From NCBI GenBank assembly GCA_015039365.1, contig WION01000689.1, positions 1 through 24,277 of the forward strand: a stretch of 24,277 nucleotides of DNA. Reading direction: 5' to 3'. Positions 20,045 to 24,277 of this stretch are shown here, piece after piece (the stretch's first letter is position 1; each line of letters opens with the position of its first letter). The position numbers were made by a program, and so were the translations under genes. The notes beneath the pieces are model-generated. The model did not search any database, was not told the DNA's origin, and worked only from the letters and a program-made list of their open reading frames with translations. Source of the stretch: Amanita rubescens (taxonomy: Eukaryota; Basidiomycota; Agaricomycetes; Agaricales; Amanitaceae).

Positions 20045-20432
20045 TGTTCTGACTCGGAGATTAGTGACCGTACTATAGCTCAACTACAAGTTTCCTACAC
20101 TCCAGCCTCCAGCATATCACATCACCCGTACCGTACATACTATAGTAATTGCAATATTGATGGCTTCACCGGCGGCTGTGTTGAGTCACTTAGCCCATGT
20201 AAGTATTGCAAGAGGGACTTTGAATCAAGTTTGCGCAACGCATTTCCGATAGAGAGGTTATTTCCGTGACCTTTGCTTTGTCCGCCTTGTTTTCAGAGGT
20301 GCTGGACCATCAGAACGAGGCACAGGTTTATGGCTGAATGCACGTGTGTCAACAGGACAACACTTGAAGCTTGAAGCTTGAACGTTGAACGTTGAACCAT
20401 TACTAACCGACAGTGGCAATGAGGCCATGTGT
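20045..20432. other. Intergenic remainder of the 1.4-kb segment, with a 7-bp tandem repeat
   Basis: No gene is seen. At 20363-20397 there are five 7-bp units (cttgaag x2, cttgaac, gttgaac x2). The stretch ends where homology to SMC4 exon 15 starts. Confidence 0.5.
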
Positions 20433-20580
20433 CTGGGTTCAACTTGATCTCACTCAAGCTGAAGGAAGTACGTTCTACCGAATCGCGAGGATACGCGAGG
20501 CAAACCCGCCCCTTTTTAGATGATTACCCTTGGCGGAAATGCCGAGTTGGAATTGGTTGATAGCATGGATCAGCAACACA
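20433..20580 (+). pseudogene. SMC4: Relic of SMC4 exons 15-16 (start of unit X2)
   Basis: This aligns with SMC4 from 17374 (ctgggttcaacttgatctc) through the exon 15/16 intron into exon 16 (..GGNAELELVDSMD), stopping at 20570 opposite 17519. The next nine bases, cagcaacac, match 18113-18121 near the SMC4 stop, so 593 bp were lost between. A further 9-nt loss removes the end of exon 15. It has no start and no ATPase signature, and is not functional. Confidence 0.85.
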
Positions 20581-20700
20581 GACTTTGAAAAAGCAGCTTT
20601 CTTGTAATATGGACTTGGTTGTTGTACCACAAGCCTTTTCTTTTTTTTGTTTTAACAAAATGTATCATATTGTATTGAATTGATACAATCTATTCTTCCG

Positions 20701-22323
<1,623 letters not shown>

Positions 22324-22367
22324 CGTGGCAATTACCGAATCTGGAACATCTATCTTATCTTGCAACC
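22324..22367. promoter_or_regulatory. Very short divergent promoter/5' region between the kinase and ankyrin genes
   Basis: Only 44 bp separate the two predicted start codons, so transcription starts must overlap the opposite gene or be extremely close to the ATGs. No TATA box is seen. It rests on the ATG-only first exon of the kinase. Confidence 0.4.
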
Positions 22368-23176
22368 ATGACCGACGGCGCAACAGCCAGTAAGTATTCT
22401 ATCCTCTTCTACTCCAAGTCTAACACAAATCTAGATGAACGCATACGCGCAGCTGTTAGAGATGATAACGAAGATATGCTAACGGATGTCTTTGACGGAG
22501 AAGAGGAATACGACATCAACCACCAAGATGGGTGCGTATCGCGCGCGCTAGCTACACCTAACACACTAACAGTCCTTTGCGCAAGTCTAGAATGGGGAAC
22601 ACTGGTGCGTCTCGGTCATCTGCGCTCGGTCCTTCTTCCGATATCGGAACCGCGACTCGGGTCTCTCAGCCCTCCATTACGCGTGAGCATCTCGTCATTG
22701 CGCGAACTCTGACTGAATATACATATATCTTACACAGCGCGCTATACGGGTCGACAAGCGTATTAGAACACATTCTTTGTCACGAAGGATGTGATGTCGA
22801 TCCCGTCAATAGTGTCGGAAGGGAGACACCCCTTCATTTTGCTTTGCAACTCAAGGATCGCGACGTGAGGCGCTATGTTGTCAGAAATATGCTCGAGGCG
22901 GGCGCTGATACGACGTACGTAGCAACTTTGAACTCTTTTTTCGGTTGAAGATGCATGAAATGGCGTAGGATAAAGGATAAAAACGGAGTGACGGCAAAGG
23001 ATCTAATATCACGCGATCCAGAGATGGAGGAATTGCTCCGAGCGGCGAAACTGCAGGATAGCTTCACATCAGACGATATTGATGGTAAGCTATCCCCAAC
23101 ACATATCATCGCGACATGTAACTGATTTCCGACAGACGGTGACGATGAGTCAGATTATGAATTGGACGAAGAATAG
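22368..23176 (+). CDS. Ankyrin-repeat protein, 7 exons including two micro-exons
   Basis: Exons 22368-22389, 22435-22531, 22591-22604, 22670-22682, 22738-22914, 22969-23084 and 23136-23176 join in frame to 159 aa. Ankyrin repeats are clear: DINHQDGMGNTALHYAALYGSTSVLEHIL, then DPVNSVGRETPLHFAL, and an end module LLEAGADTTIKDKNG. (Only parts of each repeat are quoted.) The C-terminus is acidic (DDGDDESDYELDEE). Exons 3 and 4 are just 14 and 13 nt and carry the conserved G-x-G-N-T-A-L-H-Y-A core, so they are needed. Small acidic-tailed ankyrin proteins of this form are conserved in fungi, probably as cytoplasmic or nuclear interaction modules; the partner is unknown. It is divergent from the kinase gene and convergent with the LysM gene (191 bp between stops). 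Confidence 0.85.
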
Positions 23177-23367
23177 AAGATCATGATCCGCTGTATTTGT
23201 AGTTTTTCGTCGTAACTAGAGACAGCTCCTGCTACGATAGTAGTAAAGAGACGGTATGGAATATTCGTTCTATGATACAATATCCGTGATATGAAAGCAC
23301 GAGCAAAAAATGTAAGAGATATCATTAGGACGGGTGACGTTCAATCATTGATCAAGAAAGGCGCAAG

Positions 23368-24139
23368 TCAATTGCCAGCTGACCTCCTCATCTTGACCTT
23401 GGCTTTCTCACCGGGGACACAAACCACTTGTCCGGGCATTAGCTTGTCGCAATTCGCTTTGGTATTCAATTCTTTTAGTTCATCCAATGAACATCCTTGA
23501 ACTTTTGCTATTTCCCAGCAGGTATCTCCAGGCTGAACAAGATGCGGCATTGTTTGTGGTTTGGGGCACAGCTTTACCGGTGCTGTGGTCAACGTAGGCG
23601 AAAGGACGAGCCGCCAGACAAGGAGGAGTATGGCAGCTATGAGGAGGAAGAATGGGAATAATGTACGGTATGAAGCAGAGTTGACATCAGATTTGTGAGC
23701 CATCGCAGGCTGTGAGGCAGGTAAGCGGATGCGCAGTGGATATATATGATGTAGCTTACCCCGTCCGGTGAAAGAAGCTGGTATCCATCCCTTCGAGAAG
23801 CACTTGTGTTCATCCTGGCTTCTTCCATGTCCCGCTCGGAGGGCCTATCGCTGTCGGTACTCGGCCGAGGGCTTGACACTGGACGCATGTTTGGTTAGCG
23901 CTCGTCATGCTGACACCGCAATTTAGAACATACCTCTCGTCATTTCGCTATAGCGCGCACCGGGTTCACCGCACCATATGGATCCATCCTTGTCTTTAAA
24001 GTAGTAGCGCTGGGTATCAGAGTCGTACCCAATGCGCTTCATGCCCTCGGGGAGATTGTATTCGTCCTGAAGGCGTGAGTCATTGATTTCAGCGAAAAAG
24101 AATGAGAATCACCTCATCGTATTGGGTCCAGCGTCCCAT
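23368..24139 (-). CDS. LysM-domain protein, predicted single-pass (type II) membrane protein
   Basis: In minus-strand order the exons are 24139-24113, 24066-23934, 23878-23760 and 23709-23368; introns of 46, 55 and 50 nt join in frame to give 206 aa. The N-terminal part (about 1-54) has WTQYDEDEYNLPEGMKRIGY, D..T.RYYF.DKDGSIW and PGARYSEMTR, a block I recall in front of LysM in basidiomycete proteins. A polar linker is followed by one hydrophobic segment (about 109-129, LFPFFLLIAAILLLVW) and a single LysM domain (148-192: LVQPGDTCWEIAKVQGCSLDELKELN .. LMPGQVVCVP). Five cysteines lie at 141-190. With no signal peptide and the membrane segment in the middle, the LysM probably faces the lumen or outside and may bind chitin-type glycans. 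The start ATG follows an in-frame TAA; an ATG at 23888 lies inside an intron. Confidence 0.85.
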
Positions 24140-24277
24140 TCCTCGTTAGTGAGGGAAGAGTAACTATGGTAGCTGAGAAGAGAGGAGTCTCCGAGGTAAC
24201 AATTGGCGTGAGTATTGCTTTCCCCGTTTGGATTGGTACCCCTTACTGCGCACCACTTATTTGGCTTTGTTAGGCTA

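Noticed and set aside
23886..23888. ATG at 23888 (minus) as the start of the LysM protein
   Set aside because: It lies inside a well-formed intron (23879-23933, CTAAC branch site); upstream exons encode a conserved block that joins in frame.

Overview
This window looks like nuclear DNA of a filamentous basidiomycete, most likely an Agaricomycete. Coding regions are broken by many introns of about 41-66 nt with GT..AG ends and CTRAY-like branch points. The gene set fits too: expanded F-box proteins, a 15-exon P450, a mushroom-type beta-trefoil protease inhibitor, and condensin Smc4 with an agaric-type exon layout. All exon models were made by eye from splice signals and reading-frame continuity; no search or RNA evidence was available.

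Layout. (1) 1-5359: a tandem array of three related intronless F-box/LRR-like genes on the plus strand. The first is cut by the window edge and carries a frameshift; the other two are intact. (2) 5452-6518: a three-exon OB-fold-type conserved hypothetical. (3) 7334-9707: a complete cytochrome P450 whose apparently broken frames all resolve as 14 introns (551 aa). (4) 9992-12371: a second, decayed copy of the P450 3' end and its 3' flank. It is split by a 1.5-kb segment (10461-11972) that carries an intact I66-like protease inhibitor gene. (5) 12417-18141: the condensin subunit SMC4, 20 exons, 1589 aa. (6) 18264-19025: a decayed copy of the 3' half of a CDK-like kinase gene (minus strand). (7) 19026-20432: a 1.4-kb segment with a small coiled-coil gene interrupted by an in-frame TAG. 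(8) 20433-20580: a relic of SMC4 exons 15-16. (9) 20701-22323: the intact CDK-like kinase (minus). (10) 22368-23176: a divergently transcribed ankyrin-repeat protein that includes two micro-exons. (11) 23368-24139: a type II membrane LysM protein (minus), complete inside the window.

The most striking structural feature is that SMC4, an essential single-copy gene, is flanked on both sides by a tandem duplication of its border with the neighbouring gene (P450 on the left, kinase on the right). Each duplication is associated with an about 1.4-1.5 kb segment bearing an unrelated small gene. Introns are retained in both duplicates, so they arose at the DNA level and not through retrotransposition.

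The genes do not form one pathway. SMC4 (chromosome condensation), the CDK-like kinase, the ankyrin protein, the OB-fold protein and the LysM membrane protein look like conserved core genes. The F-box array, the P450, the inhibitor and the coiled-coil gene are lineage-variable types. I saw no tRNA, rRNA, CRISPR array or recognisable transposase.
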